A DNA stretch of 64,000 nt from Pezizomycotina sp. ARF18 (taxonomy: Eukaryota; Ascomycota): NCBI GenBank assembly GCA_002224055.1, contig AZLU01000069.1, forward strand, positions 124,001-188,000. Direction: 5' to 3'. Position numbers and translations under genes: made by a program. Under the pieces are notes generated by a model. That model ran no database searches and was not told the origin of the DNA. It was given only the letters and a program-made list of their open reading frames with translations. This document shows positions 13,084-24,902 of the stretch, one piece after another (positions within the stretch are counted from its first letter, which is position 1; the number at the start of each line of letters is the position of its first letter).

Positions 13084-14340
13084 CTTGACAGCAAGCCAGT
13101 GTCGTTGAAAAAGAAATCGAGAGGTAGGAAGCAAAATCCACTCCGCATAGATTACGCATATCCCCTTTAACAGACCTAGCTAATTATCGGTTGAGTAGGT
13201 CGTTGTTCTTCCAGTCCGCGTCAATCTGCGTACATGATTGATCGTCGCACCGGTTTGACGGAGGGAAAATTACCAGAAAAGCCGGAGCTGGTAACGAGAC
13301 AACACCTTATTCTTTAAGGCTTCCTATAAAGCAGCCTAGATATAGACCGCTTTTCTTTTTCATTTTTTTTTTCTGGGGGTGGGGGCCTCAAATGAGACCT
13401 CGGAAGTTTTTGGTGGCATCTTGAGCAAGCATTCCTTTCTATCCAGGCCCCTACGCAATGTGCTAATCTGCCGCATATAAAAGTTCTAGTTAGCGTTTCT
13501 AGTGGCTCAATCGCTTTCTGCGAGCGAACACGGTTTTAACTCCACAAATACAATTCTTTTAATGAACGAAGTCCATGTATATACGCGCCTTTAATTCAAT
13601 TCTCTTTCTTTTATTCAGATACCGAGTATAATCTGCATCGGAGGCAACAGCTCCGAGCGCACGTCGCCGCCAAAGTTCGCCTGAGTTCACCTCTTGATCG
13701 CGAACTCAAGATATACTCTATGGAATTCTCCTCCATGGAGGCATGGTGAACTACCAGCATGGAGAAATACCAGCATGAAGGTTCGCAGAGTATTTATGTT
13801 CGCGTCTTGTCTCGCGACGGGTGATTGAGAAGCGCCATCGCGTGTTGTGGTGACAGGTTCTGCAGCGTGACACTGCCATTTCAGGCGATAAGGAAAAGGC
13901 TGCCGGCGGCGCGTGGTAATGCGCCCGATACCTCTGGGGCCTCGTGGTGACCATTAGCAGTGATTCCGGGCGCTCATCAGGGCGGGTCTGAGTCTCTATC
14001 GCGTTCTGGCGAGAAAGAAAAGGGCAGCATTTCTGATGGCTCTCTTTACTGACCAGAAGGGCTATTCACTAGCAAATTAACCCAAGGAAAAGGGAGGTTG
14101 GACGCTGGCGTGTGAGTTTTTTTACCCTTGAAAACTGTTATCTGTCAGACATTTCATCTAACTTCAACTCCGAACCATGTTGATAAGGGGTATATTCTGA
14201 AGCCACTCCAGTTCTCGCATCGTATAGTTGGGGATATCCGTCTGATGGTTATGGTCGTTGGACATGAACTTGGTGGTTCGAAATGTCAGCACCAGGGGAT
14301 TATCAGCCTTGTTAAGGCTTGGGCGGTAAGTACGTCGGTG

Positions 14341-14364
14341 ACAAACGGACAAACGGACAAACAG
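14341..14364 (+). repeat. Three-copy 8-base tandem repeat
   Basis: Three consecutive units of acaaacgg, the last ending in ag instead of gg. It sits inside a stretch without a supported gene. Confidence 0.7.
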
Positions 14365-14779
14365 ACGCGTCCCAAAACTTTGTGTAACCCTTTTCGTCCT
14401 CGTTATTCCAGCGACGCCGTGAATCTGCCATTAGGATCAGGCTCAGGTATGTGATTCTCGCGACCTTGGATTATAGCGTGTTGTGTTTCGTGTTCGATTC
14501 GTTCAAGTTTATCTGAATTTTGCATCCCCGACCGTTATGCTGCAATGGCTATATCGATTGTCATTTTCGTGCCTTTGTGACCTGGTAACACGATTGAAAA
14601 CTCCCAGTGCAAAGGCCTTCTATCTCGCTCACATACCCGCAAAATAGGAGTACAGAGAGAAAACAACATCTGCGAATAAATGATTATAAAGATGATAAAT
14701 GCGACCGAACCTCGAGGAGATGTTTGGACGATCAGTTTAATAGATAAACTGATCAATAAACCAAATATGAGGATGTCAA

Positions 14780-15190
14780 AAAGGAAATAGGTGTCTAGAG
14801 GAAGACAGAAAGCAAGAGAAACCGAGAAGAAAATCATGGACACCAAGGAGAAGGGGACGGAAAAGGACAACAAGAGGAAGAATTAGGACAAGAATACAAT
14901 GGAGAACAGTATAACAAAGTCTCCGGAAAGATAATAATAGAAAAGCATGACCAGCAGAGATGGAAGCGGGAGGGATAAGGGCGAGTGCTAGAAGAGCAAG
15001 AGGTACTAGATCAACACCAATGAGATCAAAACGTATAAGATCAGGAGGAATAAGGTCAAGAGTGGAAAGATCAAGAGAGAAAATATAAAAGAGGGGAAAG
15101 ATCAAGAGGGAACAGATCAAAAGGGAACGGATCAAAAGGAAGAAAGGATCAAGAAGAACAAGAACAAGAGGAACAGGAGCAAGGACACCA
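14780..15190 (+). repeat. Degenerate GATCAA/GAGG purine-rich repeat tract
   Basis: About 400 bases are strongly purine-rich on the plus strand. From about 15008 the word GATCA recurs roughly ten times at irregular spacing of about 10-20 bases, usually followed by A and G (for example gatcaagagggaac). On the minus strand this gives long open stretches rich in Leu, Ile and Pro, which are best read as artefacts of composition rather than genes. Confidence 0.6.
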
Positions 15191-17251
15191 AGCCTATAAT
15201 ATGAGTAAAGAGGTACGGGGTATGAAGTACTACGAAGGAGTCGAGAGTCGAGAAGGAAGAAGTCTAGAAGGACGCAGCATTGAGGAGGGTTTCTCTTTTT
15301 CTTCTTTTTCCTTTTCCTTAAAAAAAAAACACTCAGACAAAACAGGAATAAAGGATAATTATATGATAGCGGAGAGACAGAGAAGGAGAAGAATAGGGAT
15401 CATAAGGGAACCGAAGGGGTAAAACACCGGGCAACAACAAACAGAACAATAGAAATCTCTTTTTGTAATGAAAAATGTCGGGGATGCAATCTGGTAAGTT
15501 TCGTTTTTTTCTTTTGACGCTGAATCGCTCTAATTAGAAGACTAAAATAGGAACAGTTGATGGCAAATAGTCACGGAAGCGTCTTCTGGCTTTCAAAGAA
15601 AGGGGGGGGGGGGGGCGGGCAAGAGAAAGAAATACAAACCCACTCAGTTTTGGGTCACGAAAAGTTCCAAGTCGCTCTCTGAGCCTCGGTATGAAAAGAG
15701 CTGTGAAGGAAAACTTCAGAAATATCGCTTGATAGCTCTGACACCCGTTCCGGTTTTATAATCCTTGGTTCGCGCCGAGGGATCCATCATGTTAACGAGG
15801 ATGTTAGAGTTTAGTCAAACCTGGAGGGTGTCGGATCCTGCAGGCTACAATTGATCGTAGCTTTATATTCATCAGCTCGGAGGCCAGGTTGAGAATGCAG
15901 ACCTAGACCTGGCCCATTTATTATTGTCTCCCTTTGCAAAGACCAAATAACAAGATCACTGGATGGTGTGCACTTACAAAGGGAAGCCTAGCAGGGACTT
16001 TTCTGTACTTTTTGCAAAGTTGCAAGATCGTCTGGTCCGGTTATTTAGTGATTAGTTGTTCACCAAGAGCAAAAAAAAACAATTATTCCAAGTAATTTCC
16101 TTTTTTCCCTCTCTTTCAATTTTTATCACTAGCTTACCCGCCCGTACGGTGATATCACATTAGTGTGGGGGAAAAATATCCCTAGTACATCTTGGTACTT
16201 CCAAGCGTTTGCGGATACGATCGGGAGACCAGCAGAAGCGCTTCCGAGACGTGGAAATAGTATATTGTAGTCACTATTTGCACGCCCTGCAAAAACGCCC
16301 TCCCTCGAGGATAGACGGCACACGGCTTCAGCCCACACTGATATTAGAAACCTGAAGAACGGAATGTATCGCCAAAACAAACGTTATAAAGGCTATTATC
16401 CCCCCCCCCCCCTTTTCACGCTGCCTTTGCCGTCAAGAATTTGATAGCGTAGTAGTCAGCAAAGAGCTCCATCCAAGAAGGCAGTGTGCAATGATCATAG
16501 ATATATATCTATGACTTGCATTGCGCACTTTAAGTGTTCTGCTCTACGAAACTGCGAGACATATCATTCGCTTGAGAAGGGCCACGAAGTTCTGCATATA
16601 TTTTGCAGGAATCGAGAGGTAGTGTGGACGAAAAGGTGTCGCCTTCCCTGCACAGGGGACTTTGCCTGAGCAGAAGGCTCCTTTTCGTACCCCACAGAGA
16701 GGAAAGATGGTGTTATCAAGCGGAGCATGCTAATGTAACGTTCCTTGAGGAACTCGCAGGCTGAAGTGGCGGTTTTGCAGAGTCGGCAATGAGGGCAAGA
16801 AGGGTTGGGCGCAGAAAGACTCGACGGAGGTCGACAGTTTCTCCCAACCGTGGAGTGCAATACGCTGCTGCCATTGACCCTGTGATTCGTCGATATCGTA
16901 ATGCTGCGTGCTGCGTGCTTGTCCTCATGGGCATCCTTTGATTATCGTCTCTGGATAACGGGAAAGAGGATTCTAAAGCTCTATAATGGTAGCAGCATTC
17001 CATCGGTTCTATACAGGGAGAGTTTGTATAAATTTCCAGCCAGCCCACCTTGCTCCCTTCCCCCCCCAAAGAGGAATAGCGAGACACAAAGCAGCCCCCC
17101 AGACGAAACCCATTCCGGCGGCTCCAGCGCTTGGAGGACTGAGTAGTAGCAAAAGTTTGAAGCCTTCGGTGATCCTTAGTATTACTTCAAATCCGATTCT
17201 CTAGTAGCTATCCCTCTATCGACCGCCTCTATCTTTTGTCGCTGGAGAAGG

Positions 17252-19834
17252 ATGGGACGATCCAACGGAAAAGAATGTGTTGTGATTGCTGTGGATTTGG
17301 GACCTCTTGCTGCAGTAAATAAATTATTTCCCTTTATCTGTTTTATTTTATTCATTTAGTTTATTTATTTATTTTTTTATTTTTATTTATTTTATTTATT
17401 TTTTGTTTATTTTGATTTTATTTTTATTTATTTTTGTTTATTTTTCATCTATTTTCTATTATTTTCTCTCTATTTTTATTATTCTCAATTCGGCAGCACC
17501 GACCAGGAATAAATAAATAAAATAAAACAAAACTCGTAAAAAGAAATATTCAAACGAAGAAAAAAAAAAAAAAAAGAAAACGAACCATCATCATCATCAT
17601 CATCATCACCACTACTCTATCCATCCCCTGCTTCACTTTTGCTCTACCGATTTTCTAACATTTCACTGTCATAACTTGCTACAGAATTCTGCATCGACCT
17701 TCTCGATGATACCAATCGAGTTACAGGGCCAGAACGCTTCCGAGTCGGCGCTCGGTTCATGTCCTTTCCCACAGCTCTGCTGTACAAGGGCAGAACGCAG
17801 AAGTGTGGGCCCGATGCTTTAAAAAGCTCGCTCGAAACGAAAGATTTCAAGCTCTGCACGGACTTCATCTATCCGCTGAACAGCGACGTACTGGGCAGGT
17901 CCAACGCACAGGAAGACCCTAAGCCATTCATGTGGAAGACAAGAAGTAGGTATTTGCAAGGACCTGGACGATGTCATTCTCGATTACCTTAATTTTCTGT
18001 ACTCGTACCTGGTGCAGGACTCGATCGACTGGTCCCGTGGTAAGTACAGGTGGCTCTTCACCTTCTCGGTGCCGCCATATTTCAGCAATGCGGACAAGGA
18101 GCGGTTTGAAATATAATTAAGATTTGGAATAACTTGAAGAAGAACGAAATCGCCCCCATCATGCGGCCAGTCCGAGGCAGCAGCTCTTACGCTGCGAAGA
18201 CCAGGCATAGTGCTGGAGAAAAGATACTTTACAAATGAAAATAATGGAAGAGCTTCCATACGAGACGTATCGATCAAAGGCGTTTATTGTTTGCGACGTT
18301 GGAGCAGGAAACTTGTGAGTAAAGACTTGATACTCGTCGAACTCTGCTCGGGACCATGACTGACTGTAGTCCTTGGGAACTTTTTCACGTTGCGGGTAAA
18401 GGAAATTACGTCTTACCATCTCAGGAAATTCGAAGCACATCCTCAGTTGCGTTTGAAGCTCACGGATGTGAATGTAATATGTAATCAACCCTCACTCCCA
18501 TAAGGCGGAAATGATCTCTTGTAAGCTAAAATAATTCGACAGTTAATCCACATACTGGTTCAAATACTATCGACCAAGCATTTCTGACGCATTTGCGAAA
18601 CGGCATTCCGGAGCCAGACAAAGAGGAATTCATTCTATCAGACGATGAGACTAGGTCTCTCAAATGCTTCATAGAACAAAAGGACAAGCTAAAACTTATA
18701 AAAGATATAAGGTTCCGCTCTTCGGACTTGGAAAGAAACATAAAGAGCACGATAACGGGTTCTATTCATTAACAAGTGAGCTTAGATCCCGCGATCATTT
18801 CAAATTAGAAAGGTTGAGATCATCTCGCTAACCTAGACTAGAGAACTGTTTAACGGATTCTTTGAACCGTTTTGTCAAAGAAAACCACCAAAGCGTTTAA
18901 TGCAACACATCGCCTCAGCACACGAATTAAATATCGAAATTGAGGCAGGTGTCCTAACCTTATCTTTAATGAGAGTGATAAGTGGTTAGCCAAGTGCTGG
19001 ACTGAACTGTTCTTCGTCCTCTAGTTTGCCGTACTCGTCGGAAGTCCTGCGCTTTCGAGAACATTCGAAGACCGGGTAGGAGCGCATCTAGGAAGCATTC
19101 CAGTTTGGTCACCCACAAAGGCGTAAGGCTACACACGGATCGTATAGCCCTATAGCCTAAGACTAATAAATTAAATTTCTAGAACATATGCCGTATCCAG
19201 AGGAATGCTTATGGCTGCGCAAGACTGGCCATTTCAGAATCCGGTCAAATCGAGAGCCAGCTACGGTATCGTAAAGGCGGACGGATCTATCATGTGGTTT
19301 CTTCTTTAAGGTAGGCCTAGACTGCCTATCGCGGGTTAGGACTCTTAGCTGACAAGTCGAGTTATACGTTTACAGGGCGACAGCTATATGACTCAATCAA
19401 TTCGAATCTTTAAACACTCCATTAGTTTGGAGGGGCGACGTGACGTTCTAGATGTTAGTATGTTAGGGACAGTGGCGATTTGGAGGACTGCCACAGAGTA
19501 AAAGCGAGTCTAAACGTCGAGGTAAAAGTAATGGCCTAAATCTAGCTTGCGGAATTTCTTTTTTAACGTGTGAAACTAATCTCATACACCTACAGCTTTC
19601 ACCACCAGGAAGTTTTCAGTAGACCTCAGCGATGTACAGTTCCAAAGAGGACGTCGAAAGTTCTTCCAAAGAGGATATCGAAAGCTCAGGATCCTTCGAC
19701 GAACATTCGTAAAGGTCCTGACCTTCAGCTTCGAGGTCTCCGAGTTCGAACTCGCATTCCAATTCACATTCGAGGGGAGTCCAGAGAGAAAGCTCATTGG
19801 CAGATGGGATGAAGCGATGGAACAGATGCTTTGA
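17252..19834 (+). pseudogene. Fungal Hsp70-like protein, copy 3, disrupted
   Basis: The segments follow the same order as copies 1 and 2. The start at 17252 leads to VVIAVDLGPLAA, a phosphate-1 loop without the usual GTT. A low-complexity intron follows, then FMSFPTALLYKGR (from 17756), DVILDYLNFLYSYLVQDS and WLFTFSVPPYF, SEAAALTLRR, AFIVCDVGAGNL (phosphate-2, about 18283-18315), SYHLRKFEAHPQLRLK, TGSNTIDQAFLTHLRNGI, FAVLVGSPALSRTF, YAVSRGMLMAAQDWPF with RASYGI, and a C-terminal exon (FSVDLSDVQF, LAFQFTFEGS). At least four frame changes occur between about 17940 and 18280, near 17945, 18112, 18165 and 18280, not all in homopolymers, and one exon ends in an early stop near 19310. I therefore call it disrupted, though assembly indels could explain part of this. 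Confidence 0.65.
17336..17610. repeat. Low-complexity TTTA-rich tract with CAT repeat, inside copy 3 intron
   Basis: TTTA/TTTAT words dominate 17336-17480. A poly-A stretch follows at 17560-17579, then a run of seven CAT units near 17587-17607. The tract lies in the first intron of Hsp70-like copy 3, which is much longer than the matching intron of copy 2. Confidence 0.7.
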
Positions 19835-20043
19835 GTCGTTGCATCCAATCAGTACAGGTATAGTATATGTTCCCATCCGGAAATCAATATCATTAGTTCC
19901 AACCTAGATGACTAACCGTTGTAGGTTTTTCTCCCTCCCCCAACTTCCGTCTTTTTACTTTCTTTTTTTCTTTCTCAGTCCGATGAGCGGCGATTTTGCT
20001 TCTTGGATTCCAAGCTCGCGAACCCCTTATTCATTTAATCTCT

Positions 20044-20075
<32 letters not shown>

Positions 20076-20853
20076 GTGACGGCATCTAGCATCTTTCCTC
20101 GTCATGGTTGTATTTCTATAACACGATTGTTTTTTGATAACTAATCGCCGACTTCTCAGCGCTCGGGAGGCTGTTCAACGCTTCTTCCTTCCCGATTCTT
20201 AGGAAGCATTGGCCGTCTATCCCAAACTCCCTTTAATATTGCTTCATTTCCACGGTTTGTTCGTCATCAGCATTTTGTTTTTTTTGTCTTTTTTTTGTTG
20301 TTGTTTCTTGAGCTCTTTGAGCTTTAGGCCAGCATCGGCCTTTGTTTGTTGTTCGGAATTTTCCGCGAACCCCCGCACGTGGTTCGCCATCAATACTTAT
20401 AATGAACCCCACTACCCCACTTACGCAGTTTACAACGAACCATTCTCACACTTTCTCAGAGACTAACTACCGACTGCTGAGGGGCGTGGGGGGTTTTCCA
20501 ATTCTTGCTTCTCCTCTTTTTCATCCTCGTTCACTGGATGTTTGTACGCCTTTTGTAATTCTCCTGTCGTTTTTCTGAATCACTACGTTGGCACGTTTTC
20601 TCGGACGTTATTGGATTGTGGAAGATCCACTATAGTATTACCACTACTTCAGGGTGAACTATATCACCCATACATACAATTGAACACTCCACTACTGCGA
20701 TCTCTTATCGGGAGGCTCTCTACTAGATTGGACATCTTGAAATTGATTTATAAGAGTCAAGTCCTCGTCATCTAAAAGCTTGCTCTCTGTCGAGAACTTA
20801 ACCCTCGAAAATATCTTACAATAAAGACCTAAAAACAGAGAATAACCAAAAAC
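19835..20853. other. Intergenic, T-rich, upstream of oxidoreductase
   Basis: The stretch holds a long T run at 20049-20075 and CT-rich sequence as is usual in fungal promoters. The sequence just upstream of the start at 20854 is A-rich (aataaccaaaaacatgg), as expected for a fungal start context. No gene is seen. Confidence 0.45.
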
Positions 20854-22431
20854 ATGGCCGACCCCCGCCCCTCAACGTCGGCCTCATCGGCTACGGCATG
20901 TCCACCCGCGTTCTCCACATCCCTTCATCATAAACTGCCCCGGAGCCAAAGTCCACGCCGTCGTGCAGCGTGCCGAAGCTCCGAGGACCCCGCGTCCATC
21001 CCTTCCTCGCCTCGCCTCCGTCCCGCATCGTACATGCCCCACGTGACGTCGAGTACCCGACGGCGAAGCACTACAGGGACGCGGCGGAGCTCTTCGCCGA
21101 TTCGGAGGTGGACCTCGTCGTCGTGGCTACGCCGAGCCAGGGCCACTACGCTTTCGTCAGGGAAGCGTTGGAGGCGGGGAAGCATGGTACGTATATATCT
21201 CTTGTTATTCCTGGTGTTGTTAAGAATAGAGGGGTTGTACTGACGTGAGGAAAATAAAAAATTATTAGTGCTTGTTGAGAGCCGATGTGCCCGACGGCGG
21301 AGGAATGTGACGAGCTGATAGCGCTCGCTAAGGAGAAAGGGAAGATACTTACGGTTTTCCAAAGTATAAATTTCCTCCATTCCTCTTTTTCCATGTCCTG
21401 TATGAGCAGTTGCTGATTATGATCTGTGTAATTTGCGTATTTCGAACAGACCGTCGGCTGGACTCCGATTTCCAGACGCTCGTTTCGATCCTAACTAAGG
21501 AGCCAACGAAGTCGCAGCTCACGCCGCTCATCGAGCTAGAATCGTGCTACGACCGTTACCGCCCGTATGCTCCGTCGAAGGGATGGAAGTCCGAGAACGT
21601 CCCCGGAACGGGCATCCTGTACGACCTCGGTTCGCACCTAATCGACCAAGTCCTCTACCTCTTCGGAACTCCCAACTGGATCTCCGCACACCTCTTCAAC
21701 CAGCGGCGGCAGGAGCCCCTCGACGTTGAAGATTCATTTACCATACTGATGGAATGGCAGGACCGCGATAAGGCTAATCAGTGGAATGGCGGGAAAGACT
21801 TGCAGGTGGAACTCAAGAGTTCCATGCTGTCGGTCGCGGACCGGCAGCTGAGGTTTTACATCCGCGGTTGGAAGGGGAGCTGGAGCAAGATCCACCTCGA
21901 CGTTCAGGAGGAGCAGCTCAAGCAGCACCTCTCCAACGCGCCGACGCTTCCGAATTACGGTCAGGAGTTACCGAGCGACTGGGGAGTTCTGAATACTGTT
22001 GAGCGCTTACGCCTGTTAAGAAGAGAAAGACCGACGATGACGACGACGACGATGAGGAAGAGAACAAGGAGGCTCCACCTGCCCCTGCTACTGGCGAAGG
22101 CATGGGCGATGTGTTCCCCGTCGAAGATGAAGTGCAAGATCCCAACTCTCGATTCTTCCTCAGTAAAACACCAGCCGTGAAAGGCGACTACGTCCTCTTC
22201 TGGAAGAACCTCGTCAAGGTTTGGAACCTAGTCGAAAAGGACGGAAAGTCCGTCGACGAGGCTCAGAAGGAGCTCATGGTTAAACCAGAAGAATCCAGAG
22301 ATGCAGTCAGGATCATCGAGCTGGCAAAGAGAGTTCGAGGAAAGGATGCAGGATCGATATCGATGAGGAGGCTATGGGATCAAAGCCTAGGAAGGGGATG
22401 TATCGTGCTTGATACTTACTATTGTTTTTAA
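20854..22431 (+). CDS. Gfo/Idh/MocA-family oxidoreductase (YdgJ/IolW type)
   Basis: NAD(P)-dependent oxidoreductases of this family act on sugars or inositols. The Rossmann start NVGLIGYGMSTRVLHIP is followed by DLVVVATPSQGHYAFVREAL and GKHVLVE..PMCPTAEE (the EKP loop). After an intron comes QNRRLDSDFQTL, diagnostic of the YdgJ/IolW subgroup, then GTGILYDLGSHLIDQVL, which carries the usual Asp and His. Introns are 21187-21268 (82 bases) and 21364-21449 (86 bases), both GT-AG and frame-consistent. Single-base frame changes are implied near 20865 (C run), 20925, 21277 (missing Lys codon base) and 22000. An unusual segment, PVKKRKTDDDDDDDEEENK, sits in the C-terminal part. Conserved protein on both sides of every shift suggests an active gene read with indel errors, but a recent pseudogene cannot be excluded. 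Confidence 0.8.
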
Positions 22432-23001
22432 CTCCCTGACAATTATTTATTTTAATGTTCGGGTAGCGCTGCAGACTGTTTCCATTTACGTACCTTAGCA
22501 TTATTGGTAACGCTATGGCCATTATTTTCCAACGGACCCGCCGTATAATTGAATCCTCTCTTGCATACCGTCACTGTTCTCATTGGAAGTAAATGTCAAT
22601 GTGACCTACGCTCTTCTGGTCAACGCTGTCTCTCGTTAACTATAGTACCGAGCAGTGATTCGTCCTTCTGTAATTTGTAATCTCTTAGACAATTTCTGTA
22701 CGCCTCGGAAGGCGAGGTTAGCATTGGTTAAGAGGGAAGGAGCGTTATTCTGCCATTGACTCTCGTTTACAAGCCTACTTTGCCTGTGAATCCTTTCTAG
22801 ATAGCACTCATAAGGAGCTGCAAGCGCTTCCAGTAACAATGTATTGCATTGTGAGTAAGACAAACCAAAAGCGCTTGCCAGTGCACGGTTATTCTTACGG
22901 ACTGATACAGGACCCCGTAAAGTCGGGAAGATGCAAGTGAACGACTAGAAGATACATCAGCTAGTTAACAGCTTGCAAACGTCTAGAATTTATTTCTTTT
23001 C

Positions 23002-23032
<31 letters not shown>
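23002..23032. repeat. Poly-T/poly-A palindrome
   Basis: About 11 T are followed directly by about 20 A. The sequence can fold into a simple A-T hairpin. Confidence 0.8.
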
Positions 23033-23754
23033 CAATCGAGATACACTCGAGATACTCAGAACAGCTCTAACTACACTCGGGCCTCCTCGCGGAGAGACGC
23101 ATCCTGCGCATGAAAGGGGGTTGAGTGGGCAGTCGACGTGTTAGCCAGCCAAACCTCGGAGTCGACGAGCCAACAGGCGCCGCCAGATTTATCGCCAACT
23201 TTGCATATTTTCCCCACACACCCTCTCTCTCCACCATGTCACTACGTTGGTCAGGCAAAACAGCTGCATGTATATGCTTGCCAGAAAGTTCTGTCATCGC
23301 GCATGTTTGCCAGTTGCCAGCGTCAAAGCGGAAGTATGTCCGGCCTATAAAAGATCGTGATTTTCGATGCCGTTGCCTGGTTTTTGGGCTCGGTATGTCC
23401 GTATACGAATATATCTGGTGATATTTTTTCTGAAGGATTAAAGGCTTCGATTTAAGTAGAATGCAAAAAGAAAAAGAAAAAGTTAGGCGTATGCTGCCCA
23501 TGAATCAAGTACATACTTCTACGATCTGTCTTCGAAAGATGGATCGTCGAACTTTTAGAGGCTTCTATAGCAGAACCCTGTTGCATAGCACACTTCAGCG
23601 GATTACACTGCATTTCGAACTCATGCGCAAAAGTGAGAAAACGGCCTCATTTTATGATTCAAAAATCTACTCACGTTCGCAGTTGGGAACCAGAGAAAGC
23701 GAACGGCACGCCGTCCTGAGCTCACTCTTTTTTATTTATTTATGTATTTATGTA

Positions 23755-23783
23755 TTTTTTTTTTTTTTTTTAAAAAAAAAAAA
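23755..23783. repeat. Poly-T/poly-A palindrome
   Basis: About 17 T are followed directly by 12 A. This is the second such palindrome within 1 kb. Confidence 0.8.
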
Positions 23784-24902
23784 TACAGCCATTACTCACT
23801 TTTTTGGTCGGAGTATACTTACAGCAGAAAAAACAATGATATTCTAGCATAGATACTAGACTCATGCTTTAGATTTATCACGGGTGTCGGCAAGGCCCAT
23901 TCCTCCCGCTCCGTTCATTCCGTATTAGCTACTATAAGCAGGTTTTTAGACGAATCGTTCCAGTGCTTCAAATAAGCGGTAAAAAAAAAAAAAAAAAGAA
24001 GTTTCTGCTTTCTGGATATACAAAGTGGCATGAAGAAATGGGTGAAGAGTTCACACAACTTTCCTTGCTTAAAAAAGCAGAATCCATGCCCTCAGCTCCT
24101 AGGCTTGAGGTGTGCCACACCTTCAGAAAGTATAACGAAAATAGGGCATCATTGAGAACAGGAGCGCCGCCTATATTTCGTTGGCTTAGAGGTGTTTTTA
24201 GGAAAATAATGGAGGCAATTGGGTAGGTAATTAGACCCACCAATGTGTCCCATTATACCAACATATTCATTTTCACTTTCAATTACTTTTTCATCTGTTC
24301 TTTCGTTTGTTTTCTTACCTTTTTCATAAATTTTCATGGTTCGCTTATTTAACTTACAGTTGTAACTTAAAAGCAGTCATGGTACCGATATGTAACAACG
24401 TTCCTATTTCTGGCCAATAGGGAAGAGTGTTTCTTCCTCCTTTCCAGGGAAGCAAGGGTAGCATAGAGTAGATTAGGATTTAAAAATATGAAAGACAAAT
24501 GATATAACGTACTCTACGCGCCTACTCAAATTGGAAATTTTACAATATCGCGAAGCGTAGCTTAAGTTACAACGGTCATATCAGCCTAAGCACGCAAAAA
24601 AAAAAAAATGTGAATATTTCGGGAATAGTCTTCTCCCTGAGTCAATTTCCCAGGTAACACAAGCAATTAGTGCAAAATATTGACGCGGATAAGCGACCTA
24701 GCCTGGCTAGCGTTTCCGTGCTACTGTAGGATTACTGCGCTTAGTCTGGTCTAAAAACCTAAGCCAACCAAAGCGGCGAAGGCAAAAAGAGCGGAGGAGG
24801 AGAGGAAAACGAGAGAGACAATATTTCAGGAAGTCTCGGTTTTGTTCTCTGAACTGGTCTAGGTGAGAACCCAAAGGTACAGATGAGGAACAGCGTAGAA
24901 GC

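Larger units (their letters stand above)
13084..17251. other. Gene-poor stretch with purine-rich repeat DNA
   Basis: No gene is supported in these 4.2 kb. A plus-strand open stretch at 14128-14454 overlaps a tandem repeat and looks non-coding. A 123-codon minus-strand open stretch at 16716-17087 overlaps plus-strand stretches at 16901-17204; none shows a motif. G and C homopolymers lie at 15601-15616 and 16400-16412. Confidence 0.4.
22432..24902. other. Gene-poor stretch between oxidoreductase and Hsp70-like copy 4
   Basis: The stretch contains two T-run/A-run palindromes (listed separately) and several short open frames. The longest are 23067-23501 on the minus strand and 23461-23847 on the plus strand, and neither has motifs. 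The 3' flank of the oxidoreductase and that of the minus-strand copy 4 converge here. Confidence 0.4.

Noticed and set aside
14535-15135. Overlapping minus-strand open stretches of 112 and 119 codons rich in Leu, Ile and Pro
   Set aside because: They are the complement of the purine-rich repeat tract; composition alone keeps them open.
16716-17087. Minus-strand open stretch of 123 codons
   Set aside because: No motif and low-complexity Ser/Arg/Leu text; competing plus-strand frames in the same place.
23067-23501. Minus-strand open stretch of 144 codons
   Set aside because: No recognisable domain, overlapped by open plus-strand frames of similar length, and no neighbour support.
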